Source of the DNA: Alphaproteobacteria bacterium
GTDB taxonomy: Bacteria; Myxococcota_A; UBA796; GCA-2862545
Direction of reading: 5' to 3'
Assembly: GCA_020632925.1 (NCBI GenBank)
Contig: JACKER010000056.1
Location: 1 to 29,800 of the forward strand
DNA: 29,800 bases
Positions within the stretch are counted from its first letter, which is position 1, and each line of letters opens with the position of its first letter. A model generated the notes under the pieces. The model saw only the letters and a list, made by a program, of their open reading frames with translations. It made no database searches and was not told the DNA's origin. Both the position numbers and the translations under genes were made by a program. Positions 15,178 through 23,405 of this stretch are shown here, piece after piece.

Positions 15178-15798
15178 GTGCACCCCGCCTCGATCGACGC
15201 CGCCGACCTCGCCCGTCGCCTCGCGCAGGCCGACGCGACCGGTCGTGCCGCGCTCGTGGGCGAGGTGGACGCGCTCTTCGCGCAGCACCAGGACCTGGTC
15301 TACGCGGCCTGCCTGCGGTTCGTGCCCCAGCCCGAGCGTGCGGCCGAGCTCGCGCAGGAGACGTTGCTGAAGGCCTGGCAGAAGCTCCCCGCCTTCCGCG
15401 GCGAGTCGCGCTTCTCCACGTGGCTCATCGGCATCGCCCGCTACGAGTGCCTCAACGCGCGCCGCAAGTCGGCCGAGCTGCTCGTGGACGACGGCGTCGT
15501 GGACCCGACGGACGAAGGCGTGTCGGTGCTCGCGGAGCTGCGGCTGCACGAGCGCGAGTCGCTCCTGCGCGACGCGTCGGCGGCCGTGCTCGACCCGACC
15601 GAGCAGGCCTGCATCGAGCTCCGCTACGTCGAGCTCATGGACCTGCAGACCATCGACGAGGTGCTCGAGCTCACGAGCAAGAGCGGCGCCCGCGGCGTGC
15701 TGCAGCGGTGCAAGCGCAAGCTCGGGACCGAGCTGCGCCGTCGGCTCGAGGCGCTGGGCCACGGCAGCTCCTTCCTGCGCGCGAGCGTGTCCGGATGA
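15178..15798 (+). CDS. ECF-type RNA polymerase sigma factor
   Basis: This 206-aa group IV sigma factor should direct RNA polymerase to a dedicated set of promoters. Region 2 is clear: LVYAACLRFV, then ELAQETLLKAWQKLPAF and GESRFSTWLIGIARYECLNA. Region 4 is LDPTEQACIELRYVELMDL followed by a helix-turn-helix ending RGVLQRCKRKLGTELRRRL. No extra domain is present. The start is GTG 15178, only 24 bp after the OMP-like gene, so it may be co-transcribed with the propeller genes. Its stop overlaps the start of the zinc-finger kinase gene (ATGA), the classic arrangement of a sigma factor and its regulator. I did not find a convincing autoregulatory promoter. Confidence 0.92.
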   Translation: MHPASIDAADLARRLAQADATGRAALVGEVDALFAQHQDLVYAACLRFVPQPERAAELAQETLLKAWQKLPAFRGESRFSTWLIGIARYECLNARRKSAELLVDDGVVDPTDEGVSVLAELRLHERESLLRDASAAVLDPTEQACIELRYVELMDLQTIDEVLELTSKSGARGVLQRCKRKLGTELRRRLEALGHGSSFLRASVSG

Positions 15799-18632
15799 CC
15801 CGTCACCCCGATCTGGCCGAGCTGCTCGACCACTCCGACGAGCCGGAGGTCCGCGACCACCTGGAGTCCTGCCCGCCGTGCCGCGCGAAGGCGCGCCTGA
15901 TGGAGGGCGTGGGGGGCTCGGACCCCGAGGCGCTGCCCGGGATCGACGCCGCGCGGCGAGCGATGGCGGGCGCGCGCGACCAGGCGGGCCGCACGATGTC
16001 GATGGGCGGCACCTCCGACGAGGACGAGCCGCTGGCGCCCGGTCGCGACCTCGGCCGCTACGTGGTGGAGGGCTGGGTCGGCCGCGGGGGCATGGGGTCG
16101 GTGTACCGCGTGCGGCACCGCCAGCTGGGCAGCGTGCACGCGCTCAAGGTGCTGCGCGGGACGACGGGCTCCGAGCGCGCGCGGCTCATCCGCGAGGGGC
16201 GTGCCCAGAGCGCGGTGCGCCATCCGAACATCGTCGCGGTGACGGACGTGGTCGAGGTGGACGACGCGCCCGGGCTGGTGATCGAGCTGATCGACGGGCC
16301 CTCGCTCTCCGCCTGGCTGCGCGAGCACGGGCGGCCGACGGCGGAGGTCGCGGAGCGGCTCGGGCGCCAGATCCTGCGCGGCGTCGCGGCGGCGCACCAC
16401 GCGGGCCTGGTCCATCGGGACCTCAAGCCCGCCAACGTGCTGCTGGCACCCTCGGACGAGGGTCCGGTCGCGAAGGTCGCGGACTTCGGGCTCGCGCGCA
16501 ACGTGGCGTCGCCCGGCCCCGAGGAGACGCCGCTGACCCGCCCGGGCACGCCGCTCGGCACCCCGGCGTACATGGCGCCCGAGCAGATCCGCGACGCGAG
16601 CCTCGCCGACGCGCGGTCGGACGTGTTCGCGCTCGGCGCCGTGCTCTACGAGCTCTGCAGCGGCGAGCGGGCGTTCCAGGGGCAGCAGGCGATCGACGTG
16701 TGGGACGCGATCCGCGCCGGGCGGTACACCCCGCTCGCGAAGGTGGCACCGCAGCTGCCGCGGCACCTGGTGGACACGATCCAGCGCGCGCTCTCGGTCG
16801 ACCCGGCGGACCGCTTCGCGGACGCGGGGAAGATGCTCGACGCGTGGCGCGGACAGGGCGCGGTGGTCCAGGCCCCGCGGACCTGGCTGCCGTGGGTGTC
16901 CGGGGGCATCGCCGCCACGATCGTGGTGGTCATCGGCGGCTTCCTGGCGACGCACCAGCCCGCGTCCACCCGTCCCGAGCCCGTGGAGCGGCGCCTGACG
17001 GCCCAGCCGAGCGAGCTGCAGATGTTCGCGGTCAACATCTCCCCGGACGGACGCCGCCTCGTGACCACCGACTCGCGCGGCGCCTTCGTGCAGGACATCG
17101 ACGGCGGCCTGCCGCGGCAGGTGCTGGACCAGGGGCCCTACCACTCGGTCGACTTCCTCCCGTCGGGTGATCGGATCGTCGCTTCGGGCGTGCGCGACGG
17201 CGTCGAGGCGGTCTGGGCGGTCGACGTGGACGGGGGGAACCTCCAGCGCGTGCTCGACACCGAGGCGCGGACCTCGGCGCTGTCCCCGGACGGGCAGCGG
17301 CTGGCGTGGGCGACGCACACCGGCCTGTGGGTGGCGGACCTCGCGGACGGCCACCGCACGCGGCTGCGTCCGCTCACCGGGGTGGACGAGACCCTGGAGC
17401 TCGCGTGGTCGCCCTCGGGCCACACCATCGCCGCCATCCAGCGCTCCGCCTCCGGGGCCTCGCTCGAGCTCACCGCCGCCGACGGCTCGTCCAGCCGGCG
17501 GATCCTCGAGGACGGGTCCCTGATCGCGCTCGGGCTCGGACCGTTGACCTGGGTGGCGCCGGACCGCCTGGTGTATGCCCTGACGAGCGAGCTGCGGGAC
17601 CCCGTGGTGAAGCTGTACGCGCTCGACGACGCGGAGAACGCGACCTCCACGGACGGAGCGTCCCTGCTGCAGACGTGGGAGGGCGCGCACCTGACGCAGA
17701 TCCGCGGCTCGGCCGACGGCGCGCGCGCGGTGACCTCGCGGATCACCGGCCGGATGCAGGCCTGGTGGAGCCACGATCGGGCACCGACCGAGCGGGTGGA
17801 GAGCGAGGACTGGGAGGAGCAGCCCGTCGGCTGGCTCGACGACGATCACCTGCTGATGTACTCGCTGCGGCCCGATCCCGTGCTCGCGGTCCGCGATCGC
17901 GTTGCCGGAACGACCTCGGTGCTTCGGTCCTGCAAGAGCGAGAAGAGCGCGGGGACGCTGCACGACGGCGCGCTCTATGGCTGGTGGTTCGTCGACAAGC
18001 ACGCCGATCCGTTCACGGTCGAGCTGGTGCGCGAGTCGCTCGAGGGCGGCGAGGTGGAGGTGCTGTCCAGCCGGACCGCCCGCGCCGGCACACCGCACGA
18101 GCGGTACCAGGTGCGGTGCGCCCGCTCGACCCCGGCCGGCCCTGGCCGGTGCATGGTGAGCGAGCCGGGCGACGACGGGATCGTGTTGCGCTGGATGGAC
18201 CCGACGACGGGAGCGCTGTCGGACCCGGTCCGCACCGTGCCCGTGACCACGCGCTCGATGGTGTGGGACCTCGGGCACGACGGCTCGACCGTGGTCGTGC
18301 TCACCGGCGAGCCGGGCCAGCTGCGGGTGCTCTCGACCGACCCCGCTGGACCACCCGATCGCGTCCTCCCTGTGGACCTCAGCGTCGCGATCTCCATCGC
18401 CAGCGTGCCGACGGGGGACGGCTGGATCGTGGCCGGGCTCTACGACCCCTCGGACCACCCGTACCGCATGGTGGAGGTGACGTCGGACGGCGAGCAGCGC
18501 CTGGTGTGGAGCTCGATGAGCTGGTTCCTGTACGCGCCCACGCCCTCGCCGGACGGGCGGACCGTCGCGATGGCGGCCTACGCGTTCGACGACGACGTGT
18601 GGGGGGTCGACGGGCTGCTGAACGCGGACTGA
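15795..18632 (+). CDS. Zinc-finger/Ser-Thr kinase/TM/beta-propeller sensor protein
   Basis: The 945-aa product probably senses an external signal and controls the adjacent ECF sigma factor. Residues 1-35 contain H22-x3-C26-x2-C29, the zinc-binding signature of ZAS anti-sigma domains. Residues about 88-345 are a Hanks-type kinase with every key element: glycine loop GRGGMGSV (96-103), Lys118 in HALKVL, HRDLKPAN (207-214), DFG (230-232) and APE (261-263). A single transmembrane helix lies at about 364-386. The remainder, about 390-945, has SPDG-type turns (ISPDGRRL, LSPDGQRL, WSPSGHTI, PSPDGRTV), which indicate an extracytoplasmic TolB/WD40-like propeller. The ATG overlaps the sigma stop. The kinase may phosphorylate the sigma factor, or the ZAS may sequester it; both are inferences. 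It is convergent with the pncB gene, with a 6-bp gap. Confidence 0.9.
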   Translation: MTRHPDLAELLDHSDEPEVRDHLESCPPCRAKARLMEGVGGSDPEALPGIDAARRAMAGARDQAGRTMSMGGTSDEDEPLAPGRDLGRYVVEGWVGRGGMGSVYRVRHRQLGSVHALKVLRGTTGSERARLIREGRAQSAVRHPNIVAVTDVVEVDDAPGLVIELIDGPSLSAWLREHGRPTAEVAERLGRQILRGVAAAHHAGLVHRDLKPANVLLAPSDEGPVAKVADFGLARNVASPGPEETPLTRPGTPLGTPAYMAPEQIRDASLADARSDVFALGAVLYELCSGERAFQGQQAIDVWDAIRAGRYTPLAKVAPQLPRHLVDTIQRALSVDPADRFADAGKMLDAWRGQGAVVQAPRTWLPWVSGGIAATIVVVIGGFLATHQPASTRPEPVERRLTAQPSELQMFAVNISPDGRRLVTTDSRGAFVQDIDGGLPRQVLDQGPYHSVDFLPSGDRIVASGVRDGVEAVWAVDVDGGNLQRVLDTEARTSALSPDGQRLAWATHTGLWVADLADGHRTRLRPLTGVDETLELAWSPSGHTIAAIQRSASGASLELTAADGSSSRRILEDGSLIALGLGPLTWVAPDRLVYALTSELRDPVVKLYALDDAENATSTDGASLLQTWEGAHLTQIRGSADGARAVTSRITGRMQAWWSHDRAPTERVESEDWEEQPVGWLDDDHLLMYSLRPDPVLAVRDRVAGTTSVLRSCKSEKSAGTLHDGALYGWWFVDKHADPFTVELVRESLEGGEVEVLSSRTARAGTPHERYQVRCARSTPAGPGRCMVSEPGDDGIVLRWMDPTTGALSDPVRTVPVTTRSMVWDLGHDGSTVVVLTGEPGQLRVLSTDPAGPPDRVLPVDLSVAISIASVPTGDGWIVAGLYDPSDHPYRMVEVTSDGEQRLVWSSMSWFLYAPTPSPDGRTVAMAAYAFDDDVWGVDGLLNAD

Positions 18633-18638
18633 CCGGCG

Positions 18639-20069
18639 TCAGCCGCGGACGCAGCGCTCGACGAGACCGGCGAGGGCGTCGCTGACCTCGACCGTCGCCT
18701 CGCGGGGCTCCCGCTGCTCGGGGGACAGCGCGGCGATCGAGGCGCTCGCGTGCGCCCGGGCCTCGTGGACGTCGGGCCCGGGCAGCCGGCCGCGGTTCCA
18801 GCACCACACGGGCTCGAGGAGCGGCACGCCCTCGTGCTCCTCGTCGGCGCGTCCCACGAGATCGCCCCCGGGACGGCGCCAGACCTGCAGGCGGCCGGGG
18901 AGGGTGGCCTTGCCGGAGCCGCGCGAGAGCTTCATCGTCGGCTGGCCGCGGACCTCCGAGAGCTTGGCCACGGCGCCCACGCCGACCGGCGCGTCCGGCG
19001 AGGTGACGATGCGCTCGCCGATGCCGTAGCCATCCACCGGCGCGTCTCCGAGCCCACGGATCGCGTGCTCGTCCATGCCGCCGGACACGTAGATCCGGGT
19101 GTGGCGGGCGCCGAGCTCGTCCAACACCGCTCGCGCGCGATGGACCGTCTCCGCGCTGATGCTGCTGTCGATGCGGATCCCCACGGGCCCCACGCCATCG
19201 GTGGCCCGGACGGCCGCGCGGATACCCGTGAGCTCGCCGAACGTGTCGTAGGTGTCGACGAGCAGCACGTCCGTGTCTGGGAACGTGCGGTGGAAGGCGC
19301 GGAAGAAGGCCTCCTCCGTCTCGTGCCGCGGCACGCCGGGCTGTTCCCACGCCTGGATCGCGAAGTGGTCCATCGTCCCCTGGACGGGGATGCCGTAGCG
19401 GACGTGCGCCTCGACGTTCGAGGTCGCCGCCGCCCCCGCGAGGTACGCCGCTCGCGCGGCCTCCACCGCGGCCTCCGGGTGTGTCCGCCGCGTGCCGAAC
19501 TCGAGCACCGAGCGGCCCGGCCCGAGCTCTCGGGCGGCCTGCACCACGCGGACCGCCTTCGACGCCACCATGGTCTGGTGGTTGATCCACGACAGCAGCG
19601 GGGTCTCGATCAGCTTCGCGGTGAGCAGGTCGGTCTCGATCTCGAGGTAGGGCCCGTACGCGGAGGGGCGGACCCCGTCCACCTCGAGCCGCTGCCCATC
19701 CCCGCGGACGGCCGCCCCCGCCACGAGCGGCGTGCCTTCGCGCGGCGCCCGAACGGCCCCCGTGAACCGCCAGGTGCGCAGCCGCTCGACGAGATCCGGG
19801 TGGGCTCGCAGCGCCGGTCCGAGCATGGGGTGCCCTTCCAAACGCTCGAGCTCCTCCTCCCCGAAGCGCGCGTGCTCGAGGTGGTCGAGGCAGCGCTCCA
19901 GCCCGCACCACAGCAGGAAGGCGCGCACGGGCTCGTCGGTCGCCGTGCTCCGCGGCAGTCGGCGCGAGAAGAACGTCATCACCACGCGGTCGCCGGTGTG
20001 TCCGGCCGCGTGGTGGGTGACCAGCGAGGTCAGCTGGTACAGGTCGACGCCCGTCGCGCGCAGCGTCAT
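18639..20069 (-). CDS. pncB: Nicotinate phosphoribosyltransferase
   Basis: This enzyme makes nicotinate mononucleotide from nicotinate and PRPP, with ATP use, in the NAD salvage (Preiss-Handler) pathway. The product is 476 aa from ATG 20069, overlapping the histidine kinase stop (ATGA). Family features are DLYQLTS at the N-terminus, the FGTRRTH block near the middle, GTMDHFAIQAW, LVDTYDT, IRIDSS, VSGGMDE, YGIGERI, and MKLSRGSGKATLPG with QVWR near the end. The GTRR motif and length fit bacterial PncB-like NAPRTase better than nicotinamide phosphoribosyltransferase. It is the last gene of a six-gene operon otherwise composed of signalling genes, an unusual place for a salvage enzyme. Confidence 0.92.
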   Translation of the reverse strand: MTLRATGVDLYQLTSLVTHHAAGHTGDRVVMTFFSRRLPRSTATDEPVRAFLLWCGLERCLDHLEHARFGEEELERLEGHPMLGPALRAHPDLVERLRTWRFTGAVRAPREGTPLVAGAAVRGDGQRLEVDGVRPSAYGPYLEIETDLLTAKLIETPLLSWINHQTMVASKAVRVVQAARELGPGRSVLEFGTRRTHPEAAVEAARAAYLAGAAATSNVEAHVRYGIPVQGTMDHFAIQAWEQPGVPRHETEEAFFRAFHRTFPDTDVLLVDTYDTFGELTGIRAAVRATDGVGPVGIRIDSSISAETVHRARAVLDELGARHTRIYVSGGMDEHAIRGLGDAPVDGYGIGERIVTSPDAPVGVGAVAKLSEVRGQPTMKLSRGSGKATLPGRLQVWRRPGGDLVGRADEEHEGVPLLEPVWCWNRGRLPGPDVHEARAHASASIAALSPEQREPREATVEVSDALAGLVERCVRG

Positions 20070-21046
20070 GGCGGCAGCGGCGTCCTGCGGGCGTCCGGTG
20101 GGGCCTTCGCAGGCAGGCGGAGGGTGAACGTCGACCCTCTCCCGTACTCGCTCACGACCTTCACGTCCCCGCCCATCCGCCGCGCCAGGGTCTTGGTATA
20201 GGCCAGGCCCAGCCCCGTGCCACCCACGTCCGGCCCTGTGCGGACGTGCGCCTGGCGATACGGCTCGAACACGCTGGTGAGCTGTTCGGGGCGGATTCCG
20301 ATGCCGGTGTCGGCGACCGAGACGAACACCTGGCCACCGACCAGATCGCCTTCGAGCCAGGCCCGCACCTTCACCTCGCCACCGCGCGTGAACTTGCAGG
20401 CGTTGCTCACGAGGTTGAGCAGGCACTGGCGGATGCGCAGCGGGTCGCCCTCGATCTCGAGCGCCGGATCGAGGTCGCTCCAGAGGCGGACCTCGTTGCG
20501 GTCCGCGAGGGGCGAGCAGCCCTCCAGGACGTCGTGCACCAGCCCGTGGAGGTCGACGCGCTCGGTGCGGAGCTCGAGCCGCCCCGCCTCCACCTTCGAG
20601 AGGTCGAGGATGTCGTTGATCAGGCTCACGAGGTGGCGGCCTGCGCCGATGATCCGCTCCAGGTCCCGCTCGTACCGATCGAGCCCGTCGTCGCGCATCT
20701 CCTCGATGAGCAGCTCTGCCTGGCCGATGATGCCGTTGAGCGGCGTCCGGATCTCGTGGCTGGTGTTCGCGAGGAAGCCCGTCACCAGCTCGTTGCGGAC
20801 CGACAGCTCGTTCTCGAGGGCCGTGGACGCCTCCACGGTCGTGGCGTGCAGCAGGTCGAGGTCCTCCACCTGTTGCTCGAGATCGCGGGCGTAGCCGAGC
20901 AGGCTCCTGAGCTCGGCGGCGACCTCGCCGGACAGCTCACCTTCGAGCAGGCGCTTCTCCAGGAGCACCGCAGCCTCTCGGGGCGCGACGTAGCTCGCTG
21001 GGGGGACGACGGAGGGGGCGCCGCCATGAGCCGGCTCGGTCTTCAC
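20066..21046 (-). CDS. Soluble histidine kinase
   Basis: This 326-aa kinase has no transmembrane segment. Residues about 22-90 are probably coiled coil (AAVLLEKRLLEGELSGEVAA, then YARDLEQQVEDLDLLHA). The dimerisation/phosphoacceptor helix has SHEIRTPLNGI with His97. The ATPase domain is complete: N-box NLVSNACKFT, G1 DTGIGI, F-box-like FEPYRQ and G2 GGTGLGLAYT. No receiver or PAS domain is attached, and no response regulator is in the window. The start is GTG 21046, directly abutting the TAG of the STAS gene. Coupling to HATPase-like and STAS genes upstream suggests the input arrives through those proteins rather than a built-in sensor. Confidence 0.9.
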   Translation of the reverse strand: MKTEPAHGGAPSVVPPASYVAPREAAVLLEKRLLEGELSGEVAAELRSLLGYARDLEQQVEDLDLLHATTVEASTALENELSVRNELVTGFLANTSHEIRTPLNGIIGQAELLIEEMRDDGLDRYERDLERIIGAGRHLVSLINDILDLSKVEAGRLELRTERVDLHGLVHDVLEGCSPLADRNEVRLWSDLDPALEIEGDPLRIRQCLLNLVSNACKFTRGGEVKVRAWLEGDLVGGQVFVSVADTGIGIRPEQLTSVFEPYRQAHVRTGPDVGGTGLGLAYTKTLARRMGGDVKVVSEYGRGSTFTLRLPAKAPPDARRTPLPP

Positions 21047-21385
21047 CTAGAGCAACCGCACATCGAGCTTGGAGTAGAGCTTCTTGAGGAGGTTCAGGGT
21101 CTTCGAGTGCCAGGCGATGCCCTCGGAGCCGACGATGTTGAGCGGCTTGTCCTGGGTCCGCGCCAGCAACACGATGCGCGACAGGCTCGTGATCCCGGAG
21201 CTGTTCAGGAAGCGCACCTGGGAGAGGTCGATCGTGTACTCGCCCTCCGCGACGACGAGCGCCTGCCGGATGGGCTCGAAGCGCTCTTCGTAGTCCGCGG
21301 GGGAGGACAGCCGGAGCACGCCCGACAACCGAGCGATGCTCGGCGCGCTCGTGTCGATCGAGAAGCCCTGGTCGTTGTGGAACAT
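21047..21385 (-). CDS. STAS-domain protein (anti-sigma-antagonist type)
   Basis: The 112-aa product is a single STAS-like domain, as in SpoIIAA/RsbV-type proteins whose Ser phosphorylation switches partner binding. ATG 21385 is preferred (GGAG lies 6 nt upstream and TGATG overlaps the previous stop); GTG 21388 is also possible. The core is IARLSGVLRLSS, then YTIDLSQVRFLNSSGITSLS. The adjacent serines in NSSGITSL sit where the regulatory Ser is found in this family. The sequence reminds me of the cyanobacterial slr1659-like subgroup, which pairs with an slr1658-like HATPase protein; I could not check this. The likely partner is the HATPase-like protein encoded immediately upstream. Confidence 0.82.
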   Translation of the reverse strand: MFHNDQGFSIDTSAPSIARLSGVLRLSSPADYEERFEPIRQALVVAEGEYTIDLSQVRFLNSSGITSLSRIVLLARTQDKPLNIVGSEGIAWHSKTLNLLKKLYSKLDVRLL

Positions 21386-21948
21386 CACTCACTCCGCTCG
21401 GAACGATCCAGCACGACGGCGACCGTGACCCGGTAGTGCCCCGTCTCCGCATCCTCGCGGATCCGTGCCCCCAGGCGGGCACCGAAGTTCAGGCGGAGCG
21501 TGATGAAGCCGAGCTGCGATCGGTCGACGTCGTCGGCGTTGTTCTCCACCTGCTGCACGAACAGCTCCTCCAGGTTCTGCTCGATCGTGCGACGCAGGAT
21601 CTCGACGAGCTCCTTCGCCCGCCGCTCGTCGCAGAGGTTGCTGGCCTCGACGCGGATGGCGTCGCCGAAGTGCTGCACGGCCATCGACACCGACTCGTTC
21701 GGGGCCACCGAGAACTTGACCGCGTTCGCGAGCAGCTCGTCGATGACGATGGAGAGCTCCTCGCGCTCCATCGGGTCCCGTTCCGTGTTCGGGGTCAGGA
21801 AGTGCGCCAGGTAGTCCGAGGTCAGCAGGCAGCGCTTCCAGCGGGTCTCGTTGTCCGGCGACATCAGGCGGAGGTCGACGTAGTGGACGACCTCCCGATC
21901 GGGTTCGGTGGGCGAATCGAGGTGTTCCCAGGCGATGTCAAGCGACAC
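21385..21948 (-). CDS. HATPase-like regulator (anti-sigma/SiaB-like)
   Basis: The product is about 187 aa from GTG 21948, which has GGAG 6 nt upstream and overlaps the acyltransferase stop by 11 nt. The frame stays open further upstream, but that part is Arg/Ser-rich antisense-like sequence. An N-box-like motif ELLANAVKFS (71-80) identifies a GHKL-type fold, with a later LGFITLRLNFGARLG segment. There is no phosphoacceptor His and no obvious G2 lid. This suits an RsbW/SiaB-like kinase or a binding-only regulator of the STAS protein encoded next. The overlap on both sides implies matched production of the acyltransferase, this protein and the STAS protein. Whether it phosphorylates the STAS serine cannot be decided from sequence. 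Confidence 0.7.
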   Translation of the reverse strand: MSLDIAWEHLDSPTEPDREVVHYVDLRLMSPDNETRWKRCLLTSDYLAHFLTPNTERDPMEREELSIVIDELLANAVKFSVAPNESVSMAVQHFGDAIRVEASNLCDERRAKELVEILRRTIEQNLEELFVQQVENNADDVDRSQLGFITLRLNFGARLGARIREDAETGHYRVTVAVVLDRSERSE

Positions 21949-22618
21949 GACGGACTCCGTGGATGGCGAGGTCGAGGTGGAGCGGGAGCTGGAGCGCGTG
22001 CATGAGCGGGTCCAGATCGAGCTCGGGGATCGTGATCCTGGTCTCCATGGGGTCCGTCGGCGTCCGATAGCGCTCGTGGCTAGGATAGCTCGGGAACAGA
22101 CCCAGCGTGCGCGTCTTGATCCGCGCTCGCTCACAGAGACGGAAGACCGAGACCTTCGCGCAGCTCAGGACGAAGGGCGTCCGCCCCCCCTCCGGCGCGA
22201 GGAAGCCCCGGCTGTGCGTGACGGTGAGGAAGATCGGGCCGATCCCCTCCCATCCCGGCGCGACGGTGAGCCGCCCGTACTCGACGAAGTCGCGACCGCG
22301 CGGATCGATGCCCGCGCTGGCCACGGCGGCCTCGAGGTCGGCGCGGGTCAGGCCGCTGAAGCGCTCGGCGTAGGTGACGCCGGTGTACAGCCCGCCGACG
22401 GCGACGATCCGCCCCTCGAACTGGGCCATCACGAAGCGATCCGGCCACGGCTCGAGCCGCCGGTGCGGGTCGGGCGTGCCGTCCGTGAACGACACCCCGT
22501 AGCGCTCGCCGTAGATGCGCTCGACCAGCTCCTTCGCCCTGCGCAGATCCTGGCGGCGCGTGACGCGGGAGACATGGACGGTGCCCAGCTGGGCAGGGGT
22601 GGTCAGCGACTCCGGCAA
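21938..22618 (-). CDS. GNAT-fold acyltransferase-like protein
   Basis: The product is about 226 aa. No ATG lies near the expected N-terminus, so TTG 22618 (MPESLTTPAQLG) is the best guess; this overlaps the secreted-protein gene by 16 nt. The sequence has the look of GNAT-related acyl transferases of the autoinducer-synthase/N-acyl amino acid synthase type. It has an N-terminal helix RRAKELVERIYGERYG, a strand FEGRIVAVGGLY, then VEYGRLTVAPGWEGIG and a helix with SCAKVSVFRLCERA. The acyl donor and acceptor are unknown. It may make a small signal read by the downstream HATPase/STAS/histidine kinase genes, which is inference from coupling. The C-terminus (after about 195) may be a separate tail. 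Confidence 0.6.
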   Translation of the reverse strand: MPESLTTPAQLGTVHVSRVTRRQDLRRAKELVERIYGERYGVSFTDGTPDPHRRLEPWPDRFVMAQFEGRIVAVGGLYTGVTYAERFSGLTRADLEAAVASAGIDPRGRDFVEYGRLTVAPGWEGIGPIFLTVTHSRGFLAPEGGRTPFVLSCAKVSVFRLCERARIKTRTLGLFPSYPSHERYRTPTDPMETRITIPELDLDPLMHALQLPLHLDLAIHGVRRVA

Positions 22619-23169
22619 CCGCCACCCCCGTGGTGGTCTCCGTGCCAGTCGTCGTCGTCGTCGAAGCACTGCTCCGCGCCGCAGAAGGTCGCCTCCCAGC
22701 CTCCGGACGTGAGCCCGGTGATCAGGTCGAGGTTGCCCGTGGCGAGCAGCGATCCCGAGACGTCCTCGAAGCATCCCTCCCCATCGACCGCGCGCACGAA
22801 GGTCATGAACGCAAAATCGCCGGAGAAGGTGAGCTGCCCGCTGTCCTCGCCGTAGATCACGCCTTCGTCCGTGGTGATCGTGGAGTTGCCCGTGAACTGG
22901 AACGTGGTCTCGGCCGGATCGTCGCTGATGGGGATCATCGCGGTCATGGTGAAGGCGTAGACCCCCTCGAGGTCGCCCGTGAGCTCGCCGAGCGTGCACA
23001 TGCCCACCGGCGACGCACAGTCCGGCCCCGCGACGAGCGAGGACACGAAGTCGCCCGACAGATCCCGGCACTCGTCGTGATCGCGGTCCCGGTGGTGGTC
23101 GTGGGCCATCGCGGTGGACGACCACGCGACCCACCATCCAGCGGCTCCCGAACGAATCGCCTTCCACAT
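22603..23169 (-). CDS. Secreted His/Asp-rich protein
   Basis: This 188-aa exported protein starts at ATG 23169 with a very strong ribosome binding site (AGGAGGTG, 23174-23181). The signal peptide ends at about SSTAMA, before HDHHRDRDHDEC. The body (about 40-165) is beta-rich with repeated Thr/Gly strands (GELTGDLEGVYAFTMTAMI, FQFTGNSTITTDEGVIYGED, SGQLTFSGDFAFMTFV). This resembles small secreted barrel proteins of the allene-oxide-cyclase-like type, but I am not sure. The C-terminal tail FDDDDDWHGDHHGGGGC is acidic and His-rich, like the N-terminal stretch, which suggests metal binding. Six Cys in the mature part may form disulfides. It is first in a six-gene signalling/salvage operon. Confidence 0.7.
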   Translation of the reverse strand: MWKAIRSGAAGWWVAWSSTAMAHDHHRDRDHDECRDLSGDFVSSLVAGPDCASPVGMCTLGELTGDLEGVYAFTMTAMIPISDDPAETTFQFTGNSTITTDEGVIYGEDSGQLTFSGDFAFMTFVRAVDGEGCFEDVSGSLLATGNLDLITGLTSGGWEATFCGAEQCFDDDDDWHGDHHGGGGCRSR

Positions 23170-23297
23170 GCAGCACCTCCTGACGCAGAGAGTCCCGCGA
23201 CCGCCACGACGTGACGGCCACCTGGCGGTCAGCGGGGAGGGGGGCCCGCGTGACGATCCGGTGGAGGGGGTCGTCGGACCGACCTCCTCTCACCTTG

Positions 23298-23327
23298 ATG
23301 ATAGCCACGACCACCAGCGACCTGCAA
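23298..23327 (-). promoter_or_regulatory. Candidate promoter of the secreted-protein operon
   Basis: On the minus strand TTGCAG (23327-23322) is followed after 18 nt by TATCAT (23303-23298), which matches five of six -10 bases. Transcription would begin near 23290 and leave a leader of about 120 nt before ATG 23169. The -35 is weak. Confidence 0.4.
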
Positions 23328-23405
23328 CTGTGCGATGTTGGAAATCGACCGGATACGGCAAATCGGGGTCGAGGCTGCCCGAACCGTGGGGGCGCGGCAG
23401 GCCGA

